From positions 62,001-126,000 of the forward strand of contig JAOTOL010000862.1 of the NCBI GenBank assembly GCA_034440575.1: 64,000 bases of DNA. Direction: 5' to 3'. This document shows positions 38,560-49,261 of this stretch, piece by piece. Within the stretch, counting starts at the first letter, position 1. The number at the start of each line of letters is the position of its first letter. The DNA comes from Imbricaverruca yamaguchii. Lineage: Eukaryota; Arthropoda; Thecostraca; Neoverrucidae. The notes below the pieces were generated by a model. That model searched no databases and had not been told where the DNA came from. It saw only the letters and a list, made by a program, of their open reading frames with translations. The position numbers and the translations under genes were made by a program.

Positions 38560-38770
38560 CACGAGGTCATTGACCTGCGACTGTTCTGCCTCACAACTGT
38601 TTGTTTATTGGGTGATTCATGACGCACTTTATGCACATTCACGGCTAATGGTGCTGCCCATACTGTTGCACCGGTTGACAGGGGGATTGATAAATATCCC
38701 GAGCGGTGCGAGTGTTGACACCGGGACCTCTGGTACCCAGAGCTCAACACCTTAACCACCCCGCCCCGTT
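38560..38770 (-). mobile_element. Possible tRNA-derived SINE
   Basis: On the minus strand a tRNA-Ser/Leu-like head is visible: GTGGTTAAGGTGTTGAG, then CTCTGG, then a B-box-like GTCCCGGTGTCAACACTC. An unrelated body follows. Only one copy occurs in the window and the end is not defined. Confidence 0.4.
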
Positions 38771-39035
38771 CTGCCCAGCCACGGCCGTCGCAGTGCATTG
38801 TGTCTTGACCCAACAACTAACCCGAGTCTGGATCACACCCGCGGACGCACGACCGCCAAAGCCGTCGAGATTTCGTCGCTATCAAGCTGCGTTGCGCTGC
38901 ATTCCTGAAAAACGTCAACACAGGCCACCTTTCGGGTGCCACGCCCCTCTTACTTCGAGTGTCGGATCCCCCTGCGCTCCGTGGCCAAGCGAATACAAAT
39001 GGATGCGGCATCCGACCAAGAGAACTAAAGAGATT

Positions 39036-39705
39036 TAGGGATGGAGAGATGGATGAGATGGAGGGATGAAAAGATGGAGTCAGGTAGATACAGAGATGAA
39101 AAAATGAAGAGATGAAGAGGTGAAGGAATGTGAAGATTGAGAGATGGAGAGATGAGAGATGGAGAGATGAGAGATGGCTAGATGAATAGATGGAGAGATG
39201 GAGAGATGGAGAGCTCTCCTCATCTCCTTATCTCCGGATGAGGAAATGAGGAGACGAGGAGATGATGGAATGGGGAAATGGGGATCTTTGTAGGTTTGAA
39301 GACTTGGAGACTTGGAGACTTGGAGACTTGGAGATTTTGAGATTTTGTGATTTGTTTTTGGAGACTTGGATATTTGGATATTTGGGGATTTGGGGATTGG
39401 ATATTTGTAAATTTGTCGATATCGGGATTTGGGAATTCGGAGATTTGGAGATTTGGGGATTTGGAGATTTGGAGATTTGGAGATGTAGATATGTGAAGAT
39501 ATGGAGAGTTGGAGATGTGGAGAGTTGGAGATGTGGAGATGAGGAGATGTGAAGATGAGGAGATGTTGAGATGGGGAGATGTGTTGATGGGGAGATGTGT
39601 TGATGGGGAGATGTGTTGATGGGAAGATGTGTTGATGGGGAGATGTGTTGATGGGGAGATGTGTTGATGGGGAGATGTGTTGATGGGGAGAGAGAGGGGG
39701 ATAAG
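39036..39705. repeat. Purine-rich minisatellite cluster
   Basis: Three zones: GATGGAGAGATGAGA repeats (39036-39220), ACTTGGAGACTTGGAG and GGAGATTTGGGGATTTGG repeats of about 9-10 bp (39290-39560), and 16-bp GGGGAGATGTGTTGAT repeats (39565-39695). The plus strand is almost pure purine plus T. The cluster ends about 190 bp before the start codon of the METTL24-like gene. Confidence 0.92.
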
Positions 39706-39897
39706 TCGGGAATGGACAGAGAAGCAGACGGGCGGGTACGAAGTGAGCCCAACAGACCTGGTGGTGGCCGCCCTGCAGCCGACCGGTCTGTGCAGAGCGC
39801 ACGCCATGCACGGGCCGTTGACCTGGCCCGGGGCGCACGCCCAGCCCACCCACTCAGGGTGGGAGCGGTGCAGCGGTGGCGCGGCCAGTGCGCCAGC

Positions 39898-40028
39898 ATG
39901 GTCGCCAGGTCACGGCACGGTGAGCGCAGGCGCCGGCCTCTGGTGACGCTGGCGGCGCTGGCCGTGGTGATGGTGGTGATGGTGGTGATGGTGTCGTGGG
40001 CTCTGTCGGGCTCCGCTGCGAAGTCGAG
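39898..40028 (+). CDS. METTL24-like gene, exon 1 (signal anchor)
   Basis: First coding exon of a four-exon gene (39898-40028, 42743-42884, 43505-43660, 45295-45756) totalling 891 bases and about 296 residues. It encodes a short basic N-terminus (HGERRRRP) followed by a hydrophobic run of about 22 residues rich in Val, Ala and Met. That suits a signal anchor or uncleaved signal peptide and places the protein in the secretory pathway. METTL24-family proteins also begin this way. The exon ends at TCGAG before GTAAGC with two bases of a codon left over, exactly the phase needed by exon 2. The start chosen is the ATG at 39898, the last one before the hydrophobic segment. Upstream the frame is open but runs into the minisatellite. 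Confidence 0.55.
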
Positions 40029-40209
40029 GTAAGCGTTCAGGCGAGCTGGACCGTCGGCGCGGCTGGCAGCTCGTCTCGGGTGTTTGTGTGCGAAACGTTC
40101 TGAAGTGTGAAGGTCGGCTTCGGAACTCGCGGCCTCCGCAGTCGCCGTTGAGCTCACCCATGTTCAAATATTCAAATGTTCAAATGTCCCATGTTCAAAA
40201 CCGTACTTG

Positions 40210-42475
40210 TTGTCCCGAACCTAGACATTAGGAAAGATGGCACACTGCCAGTACATTTATAACATATTAAATTCAATTGATCGAGCATGAGAGCGGCTTT
40301 AAGTACCATCAGATGGGAAGAAGAATTTTCCAATTTAAATGCCTGTGAAATGTGGGAAAAGTTTAAATCTTACTTGAAGGAAATTCAGATTAGACATGTC
40401 CCCCAAATGCAAAGACGCAAAAGAAGGGTGGGAAAACCAGCATGGCTTACACCAGACTTGAAAAAAGCAATTAAGGCTAAGAAAACTGCATTTAGAGTCT
40501 TTAAAGAAGCCTCAAATGTCGTAAATCTAAAGGCGTATCGAAAAGCTAGTGACACTGTGAAGCAAAAAACCAGAGCAGCAAAGCGAGCAAAAGAACTGGA
40601 TTTAGCTAGAAACTGTAATTGGGACAGTAAAAAGTTCTTTAGTTTCCACAAGCTGAGTAAAGTTTCAGCACAATTGGTCCACTGGAAGTAAACGGGACTA
40701 CATTGGGTGAGGATAGTGAGATGGTTGAGGAGCTGAGCAAGCAGTTTAAATCAGTGTTTACATTGGAAGATATGACCAATCTGCCGACCGTACACCATAG
40801 TTCAGTGACGTGGGATCTGACAAATGATGTTGATTTCATTGATAGTGATGTTGTTTACAATCATATCAGGAAAATAAAGCCAAACAAGGCAGCAGGTCCT
40901 GATGATATTTATGCTAGGGTGTTGCGGCAAACTGAAAAGGAACTGGCATTTCCACTTAGTACAATATTTTGTAGATCAATTTCACAAAATGAAATTCCAA
41001 CCAGTTGGAAAAGGGCAAATGTAGTTCCTATTTTTCCAAGAAAGGAGAAAGAGGGAAAGTTGAAAACTATAGGCCAGTAAGTCTCACATCCCTAGTCTGC
41101 AAGGTACTTGAATCAATTTTCAAGGATAGAATAGTTAGTTATTTGGAAGGTAGCAAATTGATTCAAGATACTCAACATGGGTATAGAAAAGGACGATCGT
41201 GTTTCACAAACCTCTTGGACTTTTTGAACTTCGCCACAGAACAATTTGATCAGGGAAATCAAGTTGATGTAGCATGTCTTGACTTTAGGAAGGCCTTTGA
41301 CAAAGTACCCCATAAACGGGTAATGATACAGCTTCAGTCCCATGGTATTGCAGGTAGCATCTTATAATGGATAGAGTTGTGGCTTTCAGATAGACAGCAA
41401 AGAGTGATGCTAAGTGGTACAAAGTCATCATGGCAAAATCTTCTTAGTGGACTCCCACATGGGTCAGTACTGGGGCCACTACTGTTCATTTTATTTGTAA
41501 ATAACATTGAAAGTGGCCTAAGCAGTAAAGTTTTGAAATTTGCGGATGATTTGAAGGTCTTTAGGGCAATAACAGGCCAAGATGAGCATATCTCGCTGCA
41601 AAAAGACTTAGACGAACTTGTGAAGTGGTCCGAAGAATGGCAAATGAAATTTAATTTTGATAAGTGCAAAATCATGCATGTAGGTAAGCAGCATATGAAG
41701 GCTCCATACTTGATGGGTACCCAAGTGCTATCAGTGACTCAACAGGAGAAGGATTTAGGTGTTATTCTAAACACAAAACTGGGGGCATCAGAACAGACCA
41801 AGGAAGCCAGGAAGAAGGCACTGAGAATGCTCGGGGCAATAAATAGGAATGTATCATACAGAAGTGAGGAAGAGATCAGGAAGCTTTACTGTGCATACGT
41901 CAGGCCACATTTGGAATACTGCATCCAAGCTTGGTCTCCTAGCTATGAAAAAGATTGTTGGCTTTTAGAGAGAGTACAAAAGAGGGCTGCAAAAATGGTT
42001 AATGGCATAAGCAACCTGGCATATGAGGAAAGATTGAGGAAATTGAATATGTTTTCACTTAGATATAGAAGGCTGAGAGGAGATCTCATCGAGGTATTTA
42101 AATTTGTCCATGATCTGGAGAGGGGATACCTTGGAGAAATGTTTGAGTTGAACAGAAATAATGCAATTAGGGGTCATAAATTCAAAATTAAAGTTAACCA
42201 CAGCAGAACAAGGTTAAGGCAAACTTCCTTCACCAACAGGGTACTAGAACACTGGAACCAGCTGCCAGAAAACATTGTCAGTAGCAGCACATTGAACATC
42301 TTTAAAAACAGCATAGACAATCATTATAAGAATAGAGGGTTTGCTTTTCAGTATTACAGGGAGGGCTGATTGACAGATTTGGTGGGCAACTGGTTCAGTG
42401 TACAGAGTGCAACCAAGAAGGGCCCTTGTGGCTCATAGTTGCACTAATCTTTAATGTCTTTATGTCTTTATGTCT
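40210..42475 (+). mobile_element. CR1-like non-LTR retrotransposon, copy 1 (5'-truncated, degraded)
   Basis: Reverse-transcriptase LINE in the sense direction inside intron 1 of the METTL24-like gene. Segments in order: endonuclease-RT linker (40287-40691), RT start with KPNKAAGPDDI (40703-41080), RT with LDFRKAFDKVPHKR (41005-41367), and the rest of RT and thumb with FADD at 41539-41550 to the stop at 42369. It is broken by frameshifts near 40672 and 41060 and a stop at 41365-41367, where copy 3 has lysine. The endonuclease and ORF1 are missing. The 3' UTR ends with TTTATGTC repeats (42452-42475), the short tandem tail typical of CR1-type elements. I place it in the CR1/jockey group without naming a family. 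Confidence 0.92.
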
Positions 42476-42742
42476 AAGCATCAATCATTGCACATCTACC
42501 ATATTAAATCGAAATCTACTCATGGGGTCAGACTGTTATCGCTGAGCCTTTGCCAGGTCAGACTGCTGCCTTTTTCCACTCAGTGACGTGTAACCACATC
42601 GGAGTATGACCCCTCTTAGGTCGGGTCATGACCTCTTCGACAGGTCAGTCTGTAACTCCTCTCCAGGTCGCCGCACAGACGTATAGATCTTTCCATGCAG
42701 ACAGCGACCTGTCTCCAGATCAGATGCGACCTCTCTGGGCAG

Positions 42743-42884
42743 GTCACTCTACGACCTGAAGCACATGACGGTGCTGCCGCCCATGCCGGCGTCCGATGAG
42801 AAGCTGCTGACCGTGCTGCTGTCCTACCTCACGCTGCCAAACACGAAACCATGTCGCCGCGAGCTGGGCGTCGGTGGTGACGCG
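42743..42884 (+). CDS. METTL24-like gene, exon 2
   Basis: Encodes 47 codons beginning SLYDLKHMTVLPPMP and ending CRRELGVGGDA. The CR(x) cysteine and GG end resemble the region before the methyltransferase domain of METTL24-family proteins. The acceptor is GGGCAG before GTCACTC and the donor is GACGCG before GTCAGTAAG. The incoming phase matches exon 1 and the outgoing phase is 0, matching exon 3. A second acceptor 24 bp upstream (CTCCAG, exon from 42719) is also in phase and would add eight residues, so either or both may be used. The exon is markedly more GC-rich than the surrounding intron. Confidence 0.65.
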
Positions 42885-43504
42885 GTCAGTAAGCTCGCCT
42901 TCAGGCTAGCTCCTGTGCTAGATTAGATGCTAGATGATATGTCGTCAGCTTAAAACTATCGGCCGACGAGACGACGCCGGTGGAGAGAATGACTTGGCAG
43001 TTGCTCGCGTGCATGGACGTTAATTCTGAACGCTGTCCTCGTTATGCGTCAGTCTGTATATTTCTATATATGAACACTATTATAATGATGTCCGAATGAT
43101 AATGTGTTCATGTCTGAATGCCTAGATGGTTATGTCCGAATATGAACATTATCATGGCTGAATATTTATGTTATTATAGCTAAATGTGTTATTACTATGC
43201 TCGAATATTAGCATTGTAATGTCGGAACATTATTAATATTATGACTGGCTATTAAAATTATTATGCCTTAAAATTGACATCATCTTGTGTAAGTATTACG
43301 CTAATCTTATCTTCGGGTATTACCATTATGCGATTGGATTCATAGAGTTATTACGCCTGAATATTACTATTATGTCTGAATATTTGTATCATTACGCCTG
43401 AATATCAATGTTGGCATGACTCGAGATGAAGATCAGGATGGTTGAATAGTGTTTATCAAGCTCGTCTTTTGCTGACTACGTGACAGACGATGACGGTTTG
43501 ACAG
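42885..43504. other. Intron 2 of the METTL24-like gene
   Basis: AT-rich. Contains a degenerate array of about 20-bp units built on ATGTCYGAATAT (43080-43410). Confidence 0.6.
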
Positions 43505-43660
43505 GTGTTTATCGGCGGCTCCGACCTGACACTGGCCGGGGTCAAGTGGGCCTGCATGAACCCCGGCTTCAGCCTGTCCGAGCCCGAGTGTCTCGTCATC
43601 TCGTGCCGACCTCCGCAGGACGTGACATTCGACCTGGCCGCCGCCCAGCTCGGCTGTCAG
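43505..43660 (+). CDS. METTL24-like gene, exon 3 (start of methyltransferase-like domain)
   Basis: Encodes 52 codons, phase 0 at both ends: VFIGGSDLTLAGVKWACMN, then GFSLSEPECLVIS, then the end LAAAQLGCQ. The order K-W-x-C-x-x-x-x-F, C-L-V, an acidic FD, A-x-x-x-G-C matches the METTL24 (Methyltransf_22-type) pattern, in which CxxYSFG/LG forms the first cofactor loop. Here that loop reads ISCRPPQD, so the glycine motif is lost. The acceptor is TGACAG at 43504 and the donor is TGTCAG before GTACTG at 43661. The sequence around this donor is repeated four more times downstream (see the separate feature). Confidence 0.72.
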
Positions 43661-43800
43661 GTACTGCTAGCGCAGACGGGGTGGAGTGGGTGGGGTGTCA
43701 GGTACTGGCGCCGCCCAGCTCGGCTGTCAGGTACTGCTGGCGCCCAGCTCGGCTGTCAGGTACTGCTGGCGCCCAGCTCGGCTGTCAGGTACTGCTGGCG
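43640..43800 (+). repeat. Tandemly repeated exon end plus splice donor, 29-bp unit
   Basis: The last bases of exon 3 and its donor (GCCCAGCTCGGCTGTCAG then GTACTGCTGGC) recur. Donor-like GT sites follow CAG at 43661, 43702, 43731, 43760 and 43789; the last three intervals are exactly 29 bp. The unit length is not a multiple of three, so using a downstream donor would usually change the frame. A run of about 18 G (43814-43831) follows closely. Confidence 0.92.
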
Positions 43801-44885
43801 TTCGCCGACGGGTGGGGGGGGGGGGGGGGGAGTCGTCGGGCGTAGCACCACGTTTGGCGACTAACGATACTGATACCGCACTGCAGCCTGCAATACATTG
43901 TATTTAATAGGTGCAGAATAAGAAGTGTTGTCCACACCCGTTACCTTTTAATCATGTTCCTAGTGACAATAGTATTTGTTCCATTGTGGTAGCTCAATAC
44001 CTTCCCTGGCCTACACGCATTTACAAACTTGCAGTTACAAGCGTCACATGTCGAGAAACCTTTCTTTACAGAGTTTGACCCTAAAAGTTGTGAGCCTTGA
44101 GTGCAATGGATATTTCCTAATACTTTTCAGGTTTGTATTTTGGTTTGTAACAGGTTTTATATGTTAGGTGTGCCAGATATTTTGTGGCAGACATCATGCG
44201 ACAGGTATTTTCTGGCGTACACCAAGAAATCGATACCAGTCCTCCCTTGAGTACCTTGGCAATCTTCCGCTTTGCGTACTCGCTTGAGCAGCATGTTGTT
44301 TGTGTGTGCAGTAAAAACAATTTCATAGGGGGTCGTAACCAGAATATGGTGCAGCACGTAGCCAAGGTCGGCCCTATTGGATGCTGCCTTAGTCATGTGC
44401 GTAAAAACATTCAGTTTTGACTATCTTTTTTATTTCGAAAGTATTTGCAATACGTTTGTCGTTACATTTTCCACACCAACCAATTTGTTGGGGAATGCCA
44501 AGATATTTTGAACCATGCCGATAACCCAAAGTTGAGTAACTGAGAATTTACAACGAACATTATGCGCATCCAAAGACTGAGTATGTTGATCTCTGATGCT
44601 TGTTATGTCATAAAATATCCATCCCAGGGGTGCATAATCCTTCCCTCGTTCCACCAGCTCGCAGACAGGTCAAGCCTCGCTCATTTACGGATGTAAGCAC
44701 TCCGGTAGAACATGTCATACTCTGATTCCTGCATGGATCAGCGAGGCACTTCGTTGTATGTAGTAAAGTATCGTACCGTCATGTAGCTGCAATACTCGTC
44801 AGTGGATCTGCCTGCACCGCTTTCTTCAGAGACTGAGCAGAATTTACAAGATTAAAAGTGTTGAAATTTTGCAGCGGATTGCTAG
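43801..44885. other. Intron 3 of the METTL24-like gene, left part
   Basis: No gene or repeat recognised beyond the G run near 43814. Confidence 0.5.
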
Positions 44886-45217
44886 ACGCACATAAACAAT
44901 TATCCCGAAGGATTGCTGGGGTGGCTTTATAAACAAAGGTTTTATTAATAAGCAGAGCTTGTTGCGTGAACCCTGGCTTCACCACACGATCCATGACTTC
45001 CAGTTCAATTTCAGAATAATGCCCGAAAGTTTTACGTGCCGTCAATGCACCGACACGGCCGCCCGGTAGCTCGTCCCGGCCTTATCGGGCCAGCTGGCAA
45101 CTGACTCTCCCAACCGGGGGCTAAATGCGAGTGCGTGAAGCGACTTGAACTCTGTCTTGCCAGGACAGGGGAAACCAGTGCAGGCCAGCCCTCTAACCAA
45201 CTGAGCTACCGGGGGCG
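44886..45217 (-). mobile_element. tRNA-derived SINE, copy 1
   Basis: Minus-strand element in intron 3 of the METTL24-like gene, ending 78 bp before exon 4. The head at 45217 leftward reads like a tRNA: an A box TAGCTCAGTTGG (45197-45208) and a B-box-like GAGTTCAAGTCGC (about 45140-45152). A body of about 180 bp follows (GGTGCATTGACGGCACGT and onward). The copy at 50146-50457 matches over its full length, showing that it is a family. Confidence 0.85.
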
Positions 45218-45294
45218 GCAGTGATAGCTGGCAGAAGGCACAATGACAGATGCACACACAAATATTGCCGTGGCAATGTCACCGTCGTTTCCAG

Positions 45295-45756
45295 GTTCAT
45301 TCGTACGGACCGGAGTGGCGACCTGTCGGTGCCGTTCAGCACCACCAGACGGCAGCACCTCCGCCGCTGGACCAGCTACCAGGCGGAGAGCAGCTGGTCA
45401 GCTACCTGGCGCTGCAGCTGGACGTCGCGCAGCTGGCGCGACTGCTGGAGCCGCCGCCGGCAGCGCTCTCCACGCGCGTCGAGCAGGTGTCGGTGCGGCT
45501 CAACTGGACGGCGGCGTTCCCGGGCGGGTTCGCGCGGTCGCCACTAGATGGCAGGCTGCAGGCGTCGGCGCCGGACGTGCCGCTGCTGCGCAGGCTGTAC
45601 AGCGGGGCGCTGCGGCTGCAGGAGATGGGCTTCTACCCGTTCTCGTCCACGCCGGTGAAGGAGGAGGCGGTGGTTGAGTTCACTGTGCCGTGGGTGAAGG
45701 AACGGCTGCACAGTGCGATGGAGATCGCATGGATGAAGGTGCCGCACGTCAGCTGA
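45295..45756 (+). CDS. METTL24-like gene, exon 4 (rest of methyltransferase-like domain)
   Basis: Terminal exon, 153 codons plus stop. It follows a strong acceptor (CGTCGTTTCCAG before GTTCATTCG). Joined in phase 0 to exon 3 it creates GCQ-VHSYGPEW, matching the family's GCEVHxFDPS. Further along, YLALQLDVAQLARLLEPP followed by VEQVSVRLNW stands where METTL24 proteins have DVLKADLESAEW and then GQLIFEIHLHW. The tail EMGFYPF ... MEIAWMKV corresponds to the family's FRLFHS ... LSWV. The acidic residues of the cofactor region (FDPS) and the LESAEW block are replaced, and the stretch between them is shorter than in the human protein. I infer a fast-evolving, perhaps catalytically dead member. An alternative is that an exon has been missed. 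Confidence 0.7.
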   Translation, partial: VHSYGPEWRPVGAVQHHQTAAPPPLDQLPGGEQLVSYLALQLDVAQLARLLEPPPAALSTRVEQVSVRLNWTAAFPGGFARSPLDGRLQASAPDVPLLRRLYSGALRLQEMGFYPFSSTPVKEEAVVEFTVPWVKERLHSAMEIAWMKVPHVS

Positions 45757-46035
45757 GATCGGGCTGTCTTGTCCGGTCTCTGCCATCCTGTCTCCGGTCC
45801 TCAAACATCTCGTCTCTCCTACAGCCTCCCCCGCCTTCAGGAAGGTCGGCCGGTTCCGCCATTGACAGAAACTTTCTTTTTCTTCCTTCCATGATGAGCC
45901 TCGGCGATGTTTCCTTCAGCAAGATCAGTCGGATCCTGCTCGTCCTTCCCTCAATGGTGAGCCTCAGCAGTGACACAGGCCGCGACCCGTGCCTTGCCCG
46001 CAGTGCCTGTTTGGACTTGCTTGAACCCAGACAGT
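45757..46035. other. 3' flank of the METTL24-like gene
   Basis: Contains two related blocks (ATGATGAGCCTCGGCGATG and ATGGTGAGCCTCAGCAGTG, 45891 and 45954). No clear polyadenylation signal is seen before the next array. Confidence 0.4.
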
Positions 46036-46312
46036 GCGCCTAGTTTCGACCAGGGACCCAGCCTCGACCAGGGAGTCAGCTTCGACCCGGGAGTCAGTTT
46101 TGACCAGGGAGTTAGTTTCGACCCGGGAGTCAGTTTTGACCCGGGAGTCAGTTTTGACCCGGGAGTCAGCTTTGACCCGGGAGTCAGCTTTGACCCGGTA
46201 GTCAGTTTTGACCTGGGGAGTCGGTTTTGACCCGGGAGTCGGTTTTGACCCAGGAATCAGTTTTGACGCGGGAGTCAGTTTTGACCCGGGAGTGGGTTTT
46301 GACCCGGCAGTT
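46036..46312. repeat. 18-bp minisatellite, about 15 copies
   Basis: The unit is GGGAGTCAGTTTTGACCC, with variants TTTCGACC and AGCTTTGACC. The period of 18 keeps frames open on both strands. Confidence 0.95.
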
Positions 46313-46861
46313 AAGGTGCCGCGTGTGACACCAGGGGGCGCTACTTTGGCGACCTCCCGACACAGGGAGTGCCAGCATGACCAAAAGGCAGCCAGTCTCG
46401 GCATTGCGGAACGCCAGAGCGTGCAGTCCGTCATTCGTTCATTGGATCTTGTCAAGCATATCTATCTTGCGAGAAATAACATATTACATAATATTTTATG
46501 AGGTATTTGCAAGGCATTGCAAGGCATAAGGCATGCCGGCAAGGAACTCGACTGCTTTTGTGCGTGCTTTATTCGTGTCAATGATCTATTGGCTTTACTT
46601 CTAAATGACCTTTGCTTTTGACGTCATACACTACGTGTGAAGATGCGGGCGACAACCGCAATGTACAGCACATTTTATAGATGTATATAAAACTAGTCCG
46701 AGTACTTGCCGGAGTGATGTTTTGGGAGTAGGGTCCTATGCCGAGCCAAATGTGGTAGGTCAAACGCCACTACCCGATGTGGGAATTCCAGCTCAACAGT
46801 CGATTTTTGCTGAACTTCACGTGCCCACAGTAAAGCGACACGACCGCCCCCGCGACTAACA
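46313..46861. other. Unannotated interval
   Basis: No gene or repeat recognised. Confidence 0.4.
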
Positions 46862-49261
46862 CGTCCTCCCAGTCACTGACACGGCCACTCCACACCACTG
46901 ACACGGCCACCCCCACACCACTGACACGGCCACCCAACACCACCGACACGGCCACTCCACACCACTGACACGGCCACCCCCACACCACTGACACGGCCAC
47001 CCCACACCACCGACACGGCCACTCCACACCACTGACACGGCCACCCCACACCACTGACACGGCCACCCTCCCACCGACACGGCCACCCCACACCACTGAC
47101 ACGGCCACCCCACACCACTGACACGGCCACCCTGCCACCGACACGGCCACCCTGCCACCGACACGGCCACCCCACACCACCACGGCCACCCCACACCACC
47201 GACACGGCCACCCCACACCACCGACACGGCCACCCCACACCACTGACACGGCCACCCCCACACCACTGACACGGCCACCCCACACCACCGACACGGCCAC
47301 CCCACACCACCGACACGGCCACCCTCCCACCGACACGGCCACCCCACACCACTGACACGGCCACCCCACACCACTGACACGGCCACCCTGCCACCGACAC
47401 GGCCACCCCACACCACCACGGCCGCCCCACACCACTGACACGGCCACCCCACACCACCGACACGGCCACCCCACACCACTGACACGGCCACCCCCACACC
47501 ACTGACACGGCCACCCCACACCACCGACACGGCCACTCCACACCACTGACACGGCCACCCCACACCACTGACACGGCCACCCTCCCACCGACACGGCCAC
47601 CCCACACCACTGACACGGCCACCCCACACCACTGACACGGCCACCCTGCCACCGACACGGCCACCCCACACCACTTACACGCCCTCCCTCGTCACTGACA
47701 CGGCCACTCCACACCACTGACACGGCCACCCCACACCACTGACACGGCCACCCTCCCACCGACACGGCCACCCCACACCACTGACACGGCCACCCCACAC
47801 CACTGACACGGCCACCCTGCCACCGACACGGCCACCCCACACCACCACGGCCACCCCACACCACCGACACGGCCACCCCACACCACTGACACGGCCACCC
47901 CACACCACCGACACGGCCACCCCACACCACCGACACGGCCACCCCACACCACCGACACGGCCACCCTGCCACCGACACGGCCACCCCACACCACTTACAC
48001 GCCCTCCCTCGTCACCGACACGGCCACCCCACACCACCGACACGGCCACCCTGCCACCGACACGGCCACCCCACACCACTTACACGCCCTCCCTCGTCAC
48101 CGACACGGCCACCCCACACCACCGACACGGCCACTCCACACCACTGACACGGCCACCCTCCCACCGACACGGCCAACCCACACCACTTACACGCCCTCCC
48201 TCGTCACTGACACGGCCACTCCACACCACCGACACGGCCACCCTGCCACCGACACGGCCACCCCACACCACTAACACGGCCACCCCACACCACCACGGCC
48301 ACCCCACACCACTGACACGGCCACCCCACACCACCGACACGGCCACCCCACACCACTGACACGGCCACCCCACATCACCGACACGGCCACCCGCCACCGA
48401 CACGGCCACCCCACACCACCGACACGGCCACCCCACACCACTGACACGGCCACCCCACACCACCGACACGGCCACCCCACACCACCGACACGGCCACCCC
48501 ACACCACTGACACGGCCACCCCACATCACCGACACGGCCACCCTGCCACCGACACGGCCACCCCACACCACTTACACGCCCTCCCTCGTCACCGACACGG
48601 CCACCCCACACCACCGACACGGCCACTCCACACCACTGACACGGCCACCCTCCCACCGACACGGCCACCCCACACCACTTACACGCCCTCCCTCGTCACT
48701 GACACGGCCACTCCACACCACCGACACGGCCACCCTGCCACCGACACGGCCACCCCACACCACTGACACGGCCACCCCACACCACCACGGCCACCCCACA
48801 CCACTTACACGCCCTCCCTCGTCACCGACACGGCCACCCCACACCACCGACACGGCCACTCCACACCACTGACACGGCCACCCTCCCACCGACACGGCCA
48901 CCCCACACCACTTACACGCCCTCCCTCGTCACTGACACGGCCACTCCACACCACCGACACGGCCACCCTGCCACCGACACGGCCACCCTGCCACCGACAC
49001 GGCCACCCCACACCACTAACACGGCCACCCCACACCACCACGGCCACCCCATACCACTGACACGGCCACCCCACATCACCGACACGGCCACCCTGCCACC
49101 GACACGGCCACCCCACACCACCGACACGGCCACCCCACACCACCGACACGGCCACCCCACACCACCACGGCCACCCCACACCACCGACACGGCCACCCCA
49201 CACCACTGACACGGCCACCCCACACCACTGACACGGCCACCCCACACCACCGACACGGCCT
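46862..49261. repeat. 22-bp minisatellite, about 2.4 kb, with higher-order structure
   Basis: The basic unit is CACGGCCACCCCACACCACT followed by GA (or CGA), with a 19-bp variant (CACGGCCACCCTGCCACCGA). A distinctive TTACACGCCCTCCCTCGTCA variant recurs at about 47673, 47993, 48078, 48187, 48571, 48678, 48806 and 48911, marking larger repeated blocks. Long minus-strand frames are repeat artefacts. Confidence 0.97.

Noticed and set aside
45197..45208. A genuine tRNA gene, suggested by TAGCTCAGTTGG
   Set aside because: The tRNA fold does not close properly and the sequence continues into a body shared with a second copy, so it is a SINE head. The same applies at 50434.
46770..48901. Minus-strand frames of up to 404 codons rich in WPCQWCGVAVSVVWGGR
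   Set aside because: A pure product of the 22-bp array; similar frames occur in all three minus-strand phases.
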